Of a DNA stretch of 64,000 bases, positions 18,706 to 25,843 are shown in pieces (position 1 is the first letter of the stretch; each line of letters opens with the position of its first letter). The stretch spans positions 1-64,000 of the forward strand of contig JAUIHI010000016.1 in assembly GCA_030432295.1 (NCBI GenBank), given 5' to 3'. The notes below the pieces were generated by a model, which searched no databases, had not been told where the DNA came from, and was given only the letters and a program-made list of their open reading frames with translations. The translations under genes and the position numbers were made by a program. The DNA comes from Anaerolineae bacterium. Lineage in GTDB: Bacteria; Chloroflexota; Anaerolineae; Caldilineales; Caldilineaceae.

Positions 18706-19431
18706 TTACTTCGAGCTGGCGGTCTGCACATCCTGATTCCAGAAGGCGGCAAACTCATCCTGGGAAACAACCCGTACAGGGGCAATCATCCCTGTGTGGT
18801 TCAGGCCACACAGCTCGGAACAGATGAGTCTATATTCACCCTCTATAGTCGGTGTAAAGCGTAGGTAGGTGGTACGCCCCGGCACAATGTCCTGCTTCAC
18901 TCGAAATTCGGGAACCCAGAAATTGTGCAACACATCTTTGGATGTCAGGTCCATGCGGATAGGCGTATCCACGGGCAGGACCAGTTCCTGGGTGACAGCA
19001 TCGCTGTTGGGCAGAGAGAAGTTCCAGCCCCACTGATAGCCCTCGGCATTGACGATGATTTCGTTGTCCGGACGTTGGGTAATATCGACCAAAACAACCG
19101 TCGACCAATATCCAAAAGCGATCACAACTACCATCGGCAGCGCAGTCCAAAGAATTTCCAGGGTGGTATTGCCGTGGATGTATTGGCCCTCTTCGGTATC
19201 CCCTTCTCGACGTCGGAAGAGGAAGAGAGAATAGATGGCAATGACAACCACCAAGGAAAAGAGGAATGCGATTATCCAAAGATGGCCCTGGATCAGTGAG
19301 TCAATGGGGCCTGCCTGGGTGGATGCGGCCAGAGGAAATTTCAGAACTGCATCCAGAATCCAAAAGACGACAAAGGTAAAAATGACGACGAGTACACCGA
19401 TTGCTGCAAAGTGCCGTGTATTGTTCTGCAT
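18706..19431 (-). CDS. ctaC: Cytochrome c oxidase subunit II
   Basis: The electron-entry subunit with a binuclear CuA centre. The 241-residue protein has two N-terminal TM helices and an extracytoplasmic cupredoxin domain with the CuA motif CSELCGLNHTGM (C-x3-C-x3-H-x2-M) and the upstream histidine in DVLHNFWVP. No cytochrome c domain is fused to it, unlike classical caa3 subunit II, so a separate electron donor is needed. I chose the ATG at 19431, which has GAGGG upstream; a longer frame to 19458 adds nine residues. Confidence 0.95.
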   Translation of the reverse strand: MQNNTRHFAAIGVLVVIFTFVVFWILDAVLKFPLAASTQAGPIDSLIQGHLWIIAFLFSLVVVIAIYSLFLFRRREGDTEEGQYIHGNTTLEILWTALPMVVVIAFGYWSTVVLVDITQRPDNEIIVNAEGYQWGWNFSLPNSDAVTQELVLPVDTPIRMDLTSKDVLHNFWVPEFRVKQDIVPGRTTYLRFTPTIEGEYRLICSELCGLNHTGMIAPVRVVSQDEFAAFWNQDVQTASSK

Positions 19432-19482
19432 AAAAAATCGCCCTCGTAACGAAAACAACTGCGTTGTGCGGTATTGACAAGC

Positions 19483-19848
19483 CTACATTGACAAAAATTG
19501 CCAGATCACCCAGAAAAAGCCGAGCGAAATGAGGAGTGGTAGTGCTGTCCAGAAATATTCTGCGCCGGGAAGAATGCGGATATCTTTTTCTCCGGGCACC
19601 TGGCCATCTTCCGGGGTGGTTTCGCCTCGGGCAATCCGAGTGGGAAAGGTGCGTACACTGGCGACCAGAATTGTTTGAATGGCGATAAACAGCAATGCAC
19701 TACCCGTAAATAACCAGAGAAAGATCGGTGTGGCTGTCGAACCAAAGGCTATCTCCACACCAGCCAAAGACTGGGGGCGATAGCTCAATACCAGCCAACC
19801 AATACAGACGCCCAATAATAGCAACGTCCAGAAAATTCTTGCGCTCAT
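19483..19848 (-). CDS. Small two-to-three-TM membrane protein, first in oxidase cluster
   Basis: I do not recognise this 121-residue protein. It has hydrophobic segments at about residues 5-23, 42-62 and 100-118 and a hydrophilic loop rich in charged residues between the last two (ETTPEDGQVPGEKD). It precedes ctaC by 51 bp in the same direction, so it may be an accessory oxidase subunit or assembly protein. The loop motif GAEYFWTALPLLI resembles the subunit II stretch around its second helix (LEILWTALPMVVV), hinting at a subunit II-like relative. Confidence 0.6.
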   Translation of the reverse strand: MSARIFWTLLLLGVCIGWLVLSYRPQSLAGVEIAFGSTATPIFLWLFTGSALLFIAIQTILVASVRTFPTRIARGETTPEDGQVPGEKDIRILPGAEYFWTALPLLISLGFFWVIWQFLSM

Positions 19849-20178
19849 TGTCTACTGTCTTTTCTCATCTATTGTCATTCGCCAAGCAATTGTACAAAAA
19901 GGAACAATGGATGTCAAAACCTTCGGCAATAGCAGATTGCATTATGCAGAATTTGCCGGTATAGTATGCGTATAGTCAAAAGTGCTACACGCAATCGGCC
20001 AGCCATCCAACTGGGCCGGGGACAACGACGAACATCATCGGGACGAACGTCATCGGCACCCATCGCCGACACCCACTATCAACACCGGCAACTGTTTAGC
20101 AGTCGTGAGTGTACACGATTCAATGCAACAATACAACTATCACCCTCCTTCCCTGTTGCCCCCGAAAGGAGCATCACA
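19849..20178. other. Divergent intergenic region with promoter
   Basis: This 330-bp gap separates the leftward oxidase cluster and the rightward recombinase-like gene. A short frame running into the recombinase from upstream is not conserved in style. Apart from the promoter match at 19937-19965 and the AAAGGAG ribosome site at 20165-20171, nothing else stands out. Confidence 0.5.
19937..19965 (+). promoter_or_regulatory. Putative sigma-70 promoter
   Basis: TTGCAT (19937-19942) and TATAGT (19960-19965) are spaced by 17 bases, facing the recombinase-like gene. If used, the 5' leader would be about 205 bases long. Confidence 0.4.
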
Positions 20179-21117
20179 ATGAGTGAATCGACGACTGCTA
20201 CTGCTGGTGTGGAGATCGATCCGGCCACAGCAGCCGTACCTGCGCTGCGGGGCAATAGCCTCCTCGGCGCTGCTGTGGCTGAGTTCGAGGAACATATGGT
20301 GCGCAAAGGTTTCAGCGATAACACCATCAAAGCCTTTCGCAACGATCTGAAAATTCTGCGGGTCTTTATGGATGACGGCGCTGTGCTGCGGGAGATCACC
20401 AACGATCACCTGACCGAGTTTCTGCAATGGATGCAGAGCGAACGGGGACGCCCGTGCAGCGCCAAAACATTGGCCCGGCGCATCACCACCCTGAAGGTCT
20501 TTTTTAGCTGGCTGCACGATACAGGCGTCATCGCCAACGACCCGGCCCAGGAGATTGTCCAATTCTCTGTGCGCACGCCCCTACCCACCATCCTGACCAA
20601 AGACGAAGTAGACAGGCTGATCCTGGCCTGCCAGGACTGGGATCGGGATCGGGACAAGCCCGACGCCCGGCCCTATCTGCTGGTCAGCCTGCTGCTGCAA
20701 ACCGGGATGAAGAAGAGCGAATGTGCCAAATTGCTGATCGAAGAGATCGACCGCAGCCAGCCCCATTCGCCCGAAGTGCTGATCCGCTACGACGATCCCC
20801 GCTACAGCCACAAGACCCGTCGTCTGCCCCTGCACCCCAGCATACTGCAACCCCTGGACCGCTATCTGGCCCAATACAAGCCGGAGCGTTTTCTCTTCGA
20901 CTGCACGCCCCGTAATCTGGAATATGTGCTGGACGAAGCAGGCAAGCGGGCCAAAATCCGGCGCACCCAAGTGGGATTCGAGACCCTGCGCTGGACGAGC
21001 GCTGTGCGGGACTATAAGACCGGTATGAAAGAGGAACAATTGCGTCAGAAGATGGGATTGAGCAAAGTCTCCTGGCGGGAGACCAGCGACAAGATTCAGC
21101 GGCTGGCGGGTCAATAA
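20179..21117 (+). CDS. Tyrosine-recombinase homologue lacking catalytic residues
   Basis: The 312-residue protein has the phage-integrase layout: a SAM-like core-binding domain (about 28-125) and a catalytic-fold domain (about 135-308). Aligning by eye to XerC/D-type enzymes, the first catalytic Arg is K178 (TGMKKSE), the H-x-x-R-H box reads E-T-L-R-W (268-272, only R271 kept), and the nucleophilic Tyr position is S303. No tyrosine occurs after residue 279. The lysine region HKTRRLPLH is retained. It therefore probably binds DNA but cannot cleave it. The ATG at 20179 has a good AAAGGAG site; the ~70 codons open upstream are unsupported. Confidence 0.8.
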   Translation: MSESTTATAGVEIDPATAAVPALRGNSLLGAAVAEFEEHMVRKGFSDNTIKAFRNDLKILRVFMDDGAVLREITNDHLTEFLQWMQSERGRPCSAKTLARRITTLKVFFSWLHDTGVIANDPAQEIVQFSVRTPLPTILTKDEVDRLILACQDWDRDRDKPDARPYLLVSLLLQTGMKKSECAKLLIEEIDRSQPHSPEVLIRYDDPRYSHKTRRLPLHPSILQPLDRYLAQYKPERFLFDCTPRNLEYVLDEAGKRAKIRRTQVGFETLRWTSAVRDYKTGMKEEQLRQKMGLSKVSWRETSDKIQRLAGQ

Positions 21118-21216
21118 ACAATCCAGCCTTTACCCGCCACCGGGCGAGCTGTCGACGATGGCAGCGCTCCCAGCCCGAAACGTTACTGCGATCCTTTGTG
21201 GAATTGTTTCGAGTAG

Positions 21217-23181
21217 ATGTCTATGCGACTACCTAAACCACGTGTGCCCAATAATTGGGCGCTTCTATTGCTTATCGTCACCACTGTTCTGCTGGGGACC
21301 CAATTGCTGCGCGCCAACCTCTCCTATTTCCGTTGGCTCTTCGGCGACCGTTTCGGCTGGTCATCCCTTGCCTTGGGCGGGCTGGCATTGGCTCTCTACT
21401 CCCTCCCGATTCTGATCGGTCCCTTTTTACGCCGGATGGGAACCCGCCCCCTCCTCATCCGCACGGCCTTTCTGGTGGGGGCGACCCGTCTGCTGGCCCA
21501 GATGTGGTGGGGCGATCCGCTGGTGGATGCCATCTTCGTTTTTGTCGGTATGCTGGCCTTTTTGATCTTCCTGCCTGTGGCCCTGGGCTGGCTGGTGGGG
21601 GATCGCATCCACAAACCGGAAGCTGGCTGGCATTTTGCCCTGCTTCTCCTCTCCGGCCTGGCGATGGACAGTGCGATTCACAGCCTTTTCCTCACCTACG
21701 ATCCCATCTGGCAGAATACCTGGTATGGCTTTGGTGTCGTGCTGCTGCTGGTGGGCGGACAGTGGGGTCTGTTGCGGGTGATTGTCCGCCGTGTGGCTGT
21801 GCCCCTGCCCTTTCGGGAAGCCTCTGGCCGCAACTCCCTGCCCCTGCTTCTCTTTGGCCCCTTCTTTGTCTACTATCTGATTGTGGGGGGCAATCTGGCT
21901 CGGCTCAACGCATTGACTGGCTGGCCCCTGCCTCTCAGCATCTTCTGGCTGCTGGGGGGACTCTTTGCGGCTGTTCTGCTGGCCTGGCTGTTGCCGCCAG
22001 GCCGGGCTGTGGCGCTTGTCGCCTTTGTGCTGCTGATGACAACCATCAATCCGCCGACCCTTTCCCCGGTCGCGTCGGCCCTCTCGCTTCTGGTCAGCCA
22101 GATCAGCGCGGGGCTGCTGCTCACGACCGCTTGCACCCATCTGGCCCGCTATCGCAGCCGGGTGGGCGTGAGCCACACGGCCTGGCTCTGGTGGGGTTCC
22201 CAGATGCTTTTTGTGCTGCTGATTTTCCTCTATTACGTCAGCTACGATATTCGATTGCCTATCAGCCGGGAATTTATTCTCTATTTGGCTGTCGTGGGTA
22301 TGGGGGGCGGCGCACTTTTTGTCAGCGACCGATGGGCTTCATCCACTCACTTGCGGCCAGCCCTGGACCATTTGGGGTTGCCCTCTTTGCATAGCCTGGC
22401 CCTGGCTCTGGCTCTGGTGTTGGGCCTGACGACTGTCATCTGGCAACAGCCCGCGGTCGCCAGCGCCCAGTCCGATACCCTACGGCTCTTCAACTATAAT
22501 GTGCACAACGGTTTTTCTATGCAGGGGACCCTCGATCTGGAGGGAATGGCCCGGCTGATCGAGAGCCAGCACGCGGATATTCTCACCCTGCAGGAGGTGG
22601 GGCGGGGATGGGTGGTGAATGGGTCCGTGGATATGGTTGTCTGGCTCTCCTGGCGGTTGGGTATGAAAGCCACCTTCACTTCCACATCCGGGCTGGATTG
22701 GGGCCACGCGCTACTCACCCGTTTCCCGGTGATCCGCCACGACGAGTTTGCCCTGCCGCCCCCTGGCCTGCCCCTGAGCCGGGGCTTCGCCTATCACGAG
22801 ATCGATGTGGGAGACGGGCAGTCTCTGCTGCTTATCAACACCCATCTCCATCATCTCTCCATCGACGCCACCATCCGGGAGCAGCAGGTTGCCAGCATTC
22901 TGCACTTTCTCGATGGCAACCCCATGCGCAGGCTGATTCTTACGGGCGATCTGAATTCGCAACCGATGGAGCCTGTCCTGCTCAGTCTGGGCGCGGTGGG
23001 CTTGCGCGACCTGATCGCAGAAGCGGGTCTGCAACCGGGCTTCACCTTCCCCGCGGACGCACCCACCCGGCGCATCGACTATATCCTCGCTTCGCCCGAT
23101 GTCGGATTGCGTGAATTGGCCATTCCGCCCGATGCGATTTCTGATCATTTGGGCATCAGCGCGACGATTCTGCTGCGGTAG
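21217..23181 (+). CDS. Polytopic membrane protein with C-terminal EEP domain
   Basis: The N-terminal ~400 residues of this 654-residue protein form about ten to twelve TM helices. The C-terminal ~230 residues are an endonuclease/exonuclease/phosphatase domain with its usual motifs: FNYNVHNGF, LTLQEVG, INTHLHH, TGDLNSQP, RRIDYIL and SDHLGI. Metal-dependent phosphoester hydrolysis is expected; the substrate may be a lipid, sugar-phosphate or nucleic acid. The N-terminal part has transporter-like features (LRRMGTRPLLIRTAFLVG). The positive-inside cue is too weak to place the EEP domain inside or outside. It is 99 bp after the recombinase-like gene in the same direction. Confidence 0.8.
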   Translation: MSMRLPKPRVPNNWALLLLIVTTVLLGTQLLRANLSYFRWLFGDRFGWSSLALGGLALALYSLPILIGPFLRRMGTRPLLIRTAFLVGATRLLAQMWWGDPLVDAIFVFVGMLAFLIFLPVALGWLVGDRIHKPEAGWHFALLLLSGLAMDSAIHSLFLTYDPIWQNTWYGFGVVLLLVGGQWGLLRVIVRRVAVPLPFREASGRNSLPLLLFGPFFVYYLIVGGNLARLNALTGWPLPLSIFWLLGGLFAAVLLAWLLPPGRAVALVAFVLLMTTINPPTLSPVASALSLLVSQISAGLLLTTACTHLARYRSRVGVSHTAWLWWGSQMLFVLLIFLYYVSYDIRLPISREFILYLAVVGMGGGALFVSDRWASSTHLRPALDHLGLPSLHSLALALALVLGLTTVIWQQPAVASAQSDTLRLFNYNVHNGFSMQGTLDLEGMARLIESQHADILTLQEVGRGWVVNGSVDMVVWLSWRLGMKATFTSTSGLDWGHALLTRFPVIRHDEFALPPPGLPLSRGFAYHEIDVGDGQSLLLINTHLHHLSIDATIREQQVASILHFLDGNPMRRLILTGDLNSQPMEPVLLSLGAVGLRDLIAEAGLQPGFTFPADAPTRRIDYILASPDVGLRELAIPPDAISDHLGISATILLR

Positions 23182-23207
23182 CCTACCGTGTAAATTCACT
23201 GTTGGGC

Positions 23208-23276
23208 TTGTATACACGGATCAAAAGAAACACGGATATTTGAGTGATCCGTGTTTCTTTTGATCCGTGTATACAA
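23208..23276. repeat. Perfect 30-bp inverted repeat
   Basis: Arms 23208-23237 and 23247-23276 are exact complements around a 9-base loop. It contains the word gtatacacggat, which also occurs near 40050, 40241 and 43612, so it is a dispersed repeat family. Lying between convergent genes, it may also terminate transcription, but no clean T-run follows. Confidence 0.75.
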
Positions 23277-23301
23277 AATTTTGGCGCGGTCGATTCCTCA
23301 C

Positions 23302-24774
23302 TTATTCGGGAGGGGCGTCGGGTGTACCGCCGTCCTTTGTTGTGTTGGGGAAAAAGGTGCGGAAGGAGCTTTGGTAGCGGAGATGGACATCCAGATAGCT
23401 GCCTGACCAGCCGCCGACCAGATAGAGTTGGCCGAGGGAGCTGGCCGCGCCGCCCAAATGGCGCCATTCGCCCTGAATCGGTGCCGGGAAATTGCTCCAC
23501 AGCCCGGTGGCCGGGTCGAAGCGTTCGATAGTATCTACCTGATGGCTCCAGCCGCCACCCACAGCAAAAAGAGCCAGCCCATCGTAGAGCAACGAGACCC
23601 CGCCCCGGGGGTCTGCCAGATCGGGCAAGGCCCGCCACTCCCCAGTCTGGGTACTGTAGACAGCCGCGTCGGCCAGTTCCTGTCTGCCATCGTAGCCGCC
23701 CACCACATAGAGATCGTCGGCTATCACCGCGCTACCTGCGAATGCCCGCGCTCTGGGCAGGCGGCTGACTACCTGCCAATCGGTGGGTGCAACATCTGGG
23801 CTGCTCTGCGCGGGGATGCGCCAGACCTCATCGTGCATGGCCTGGCCGTCCCAGCCGCCCAGCAGATAGAGGCCATCGCCCACCAGTTGCAGGGACGCGC
23901 CGGCCAGGGGCGCGGGCAGACGTCCCCATTCGCTCCAGCGCTGGCTGGCGGGGGTAAAAACAAACAGCCGATCGCTCAGTATCTCCCCGTCTTCTCCGTC
24001 GGCCATATTTCCGCCAGCCAGCAGAATGCGGGTAGCGTCGGCTGTGGTGGCCGCGTTTGCCAAAGCCACCGGCAGAGGCACACCGCTTGCCCACTCATTG
24101 ATACGCAGATCGTAGACATCCACCCCGGCCAAGGGCTGCCCCTGGGCCGATTCGCCGCCAATCGCATAGAGAAAAGTATCGTTGAAGGCGACCAGTGCCA
24201 GACGGCTGCGGGCTGTGGCCAGGGGTGTGCGGGATTCCCAGCGGGGCATCTCCGCGATCACCGGGCGGCCCACTGCCAGCACAGTGCCATCGCTGAGCAG
24301 ATTGACGACCGACTGGGCCGGGCGGGTGAAGAAGGGTGTGACCAGAATCCCCAGGCTCAGGAGTAAGACGCCAAGAAGATAGAGGGGCTGCCAGCGGAAT
24401 GGCAGTCCAGACGAGGCTTCCAACGGTTCCGGGTCTGGCAGGGGTTCTTCCTCAGCAGCCCCTCCGCCGGTCTCCACCCCCGGCACATAAATCCAGCCCT
24501 GGCTGACAAGCAGCATAGAGGCTTCGGTGCGGCTGTTCACGCCCAGCTTTTCGTAGATATTGCGCAGGTGAACTTTGACAGTGTGGGGGCTGATGATCAG
24601 TTCCGACGCGATCTCTCCGTTGCTGGCTCCGGTTGCCAGCAGCCGGGCCACATCCATTTCCCGTTCGCTCAATGGGTTTTCGGCCAGGCCAGAAGAGGAC
24701 GTATCCCCAGCCGTGGCTATGGGCGGTTCCGCGGTGGCGGGGATAGAGGGAGCAAGCGTTGTTTGCCGATTCAT
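23302..24774 (-). CDS. LuxR-type regulator fused to TM helix and kelch propeller
   Basis: The 490-residue protein begins with a LuxR/NarL DNA-binding domain (about residues 35-95; LSEREMDVARLLATGASNGE and SPHTVKVHLRNIYEKLGV). An acidic linker and a single TM helix (YLLGVLLLSLGILVTPFF) follow. The C-terminal ~320 residues are kelch repeats with recurring LYLLGGWDG, LYVVGGYDG and LFAVGGGW blades. This places the DNA-binding domain inside and the propeller outside, like ToxR-type one-component regulators but with a different domain pair. The ATG at 24774 is preferred because the 16 residues before it overlap the upstream regulator. Likely co-transcribed with that regulator, 48 bp away. Confidence 0.85.
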   Translation of the reverse strand: MNRQTTLAPSIPATAEPPIATAGDTSSSGLAENPLSEREMDVARLLATGASNGEIASELIISPHTVKVHLRNIYEKLGVNSRTEASMLLVSQGWIYVPGVETGGGAAEEEPLPDPEPLEASSGLPFRWQPLYLLGVLLLSLGILVTPFFTRPAQSVVNLLSDGTVLAVGRPVIAEMPRWESRTPLATARSRLALVAFNDTFLYAIGGESAQGQPLAGVDVYDLRINEWASGVPLPVALANAATTADATRILLAGGNMADGEDGEILSDRLFVFTPASQRWSEWGRLPAPLAGASLQLVGDGLYLLGGWDGQAMHDEVWRIPAQSSPDVAPTDWQVVSRLPRARAFAGSAVIADDLYVVGGYDGRQELADAAVYSTQTGEWRALPDLADPRGGVSLLYDGLALFAVGGGWSHQVDTIERFDPATGLWSNFPAPIQGEWRHLGGAASSLGQLYLVGGWSGSYLDVHLRYQSSFRTFFPNTTKDGGTPDAPPE

Positions 24775-24822
24775 CCCTCTATTATTCCACAGAAAATGGA
24801 CGGAATACAAACAGGGGGGCAA

Positions 24823-25518
24823 TCAACCCGCGGCGAGCCGGAAACCCTGACCGCGCACAGTGAGTAGATGGACCGGGTGGGAAGGGTCCGGCTCGATCTT
24901 TTCGCGCAGCCAACGGACGTGGACATCCAGAGTGCGGGTATCCACCAGATAGTCGGTCTCCCAGACGGTACGCATAATCGTTTGGCGGCTGACGATCTCG
25001 TCCCCATTCGACAGGAGCAGATGGAGCAGGGCACACTGTTTCGGCGGCAGATGGTGGCTGCCCCGGGGACCCTGCACCGTGCGAGTCGCCAGATTCAGGT
25101 GAATCCGGCCAAAACGCAGTTCGGTCTTGTTGTTCTGGTGGAGCAGATGTATGAGATTTTCCACCGCTTTGGGGCGCAGGGGCAGGCGAAGGGTTTCGTC
25201 AAAGGCAAACCGTTTCCTTTTGAGTGGCTCTGGGCAAAGGGAAACGATACGCAGGGCCGGGAAGCGGCGGCGTAGCTCCTGGCAGAAGCGGGTGCGGTGT
25301 CGCCGCTGGTTATCAACTTCCAGCACCAGCGCGTTGAAGTGGTGGACCCGCAGGGCTTCCAGGGCCTGGACCTGGCTGTTGACCCAGAATACGCGCAGGG
25401 CTGGTGGGGTGGAGTCCGGCTCGGCTGCGCGCAATTTCTGCCAAAGGGACTCGAACTCCTGGGAGAGAGTTGGCTGTCGCCCCAGGATGAGGAGGCGGAT
25501 TGTGGTGGACGTAGACAT
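24823..25518 (-). CDS. OmpR-type winged-helix regulator with degenerate receiver
   Basis: The 231-residue protein ends in a typical trans_reg_C winged helix (LPPKQCALLHLLLSNGDEI, DTRTLDVHVRWLREKIEPD, TVRGQGFRL). The N-terminal ~120 residues have a receiver-like alpha/beta rhythm, but the Asp pair of the first strand is missing and the expected phospho-Asp region reads ALVLEVDN. Phosphorylation by a kinase is thus doubtful. I chose the ATG at 25518 (MSTSTTIRLLILG); a frame to 25596 adds 26 residues. It sits between the large histidine kinase gene and the LuxR-kelch gene, all leftward. Confidence 0.8.
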   Translation of the reverse strand: MSTSTTIRLLILGRQPTLSQEFESLWQKLRAAEPDSTPPALRVFWVNSQVQALEALRVHHFNALVLEVDNQRRHRTRFCQELRRRFPALRIVSLCPEPLKRKRFAFDETLRLPLRPKAVENLIHLLHQNNKTELRFGRIHLNLATRTVQGPRGSHHLPPKQCALLHLLLSNGDEIVSRQTIMRTVWETDYLVDTRTLDVHVRWLREKIEPDPSHPVHLLTVRGQGFRLAAG

Positions 25519-25843
25519 AAATGCTTCTCGGCGAGTGGGGTGTGCAGATAAAGCAGAGGGAGAAGACAGTATAGCCAGAAAGGAAAAAAGACGCAAGGAG
25601 GAAAAAACGCGGGCAATTCAGATTTGGGGCGAAGTAGAATCGTCTGTGCCGCCCGGTGCTAAAGACACCGGGCTATCGAGCCACGCCGGATAAATCCGGC
25701 TTATCCGTCCTCTGCTCGGCTCTCTTGCAGCCCCGTTTAGGGGGCGTCGCTCAATAGCTCCGGGTCTTTAGCCCGGAGCGGTCGTCGCAAACCCACTCTG
25801 CCCCGAAATTGAATTACACCCAAAACGAAGTCTACCGGCAAAG
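25519..25843. other. Intergenic region with two GC hairpins
   Basis: No gene is visible. Hairpins at 25651-25673 (gcccggtg / caccgggc) and 25757-25779 (gctccggg / cccggagc) both contain 'taaagac' or 'tcttta' loops and look like halves of one inverted dispersed repeat. They could attenuate or end transcription from the kinase gene. Confidence 0.5.

Noticed and set aside
19966-20178. N-terminal extension of the recombinase-like protein
   Set aside because: The extension has no domain and overlaps the predicted promoter; the ATG at 20179 has a strong AAAGGAG site.
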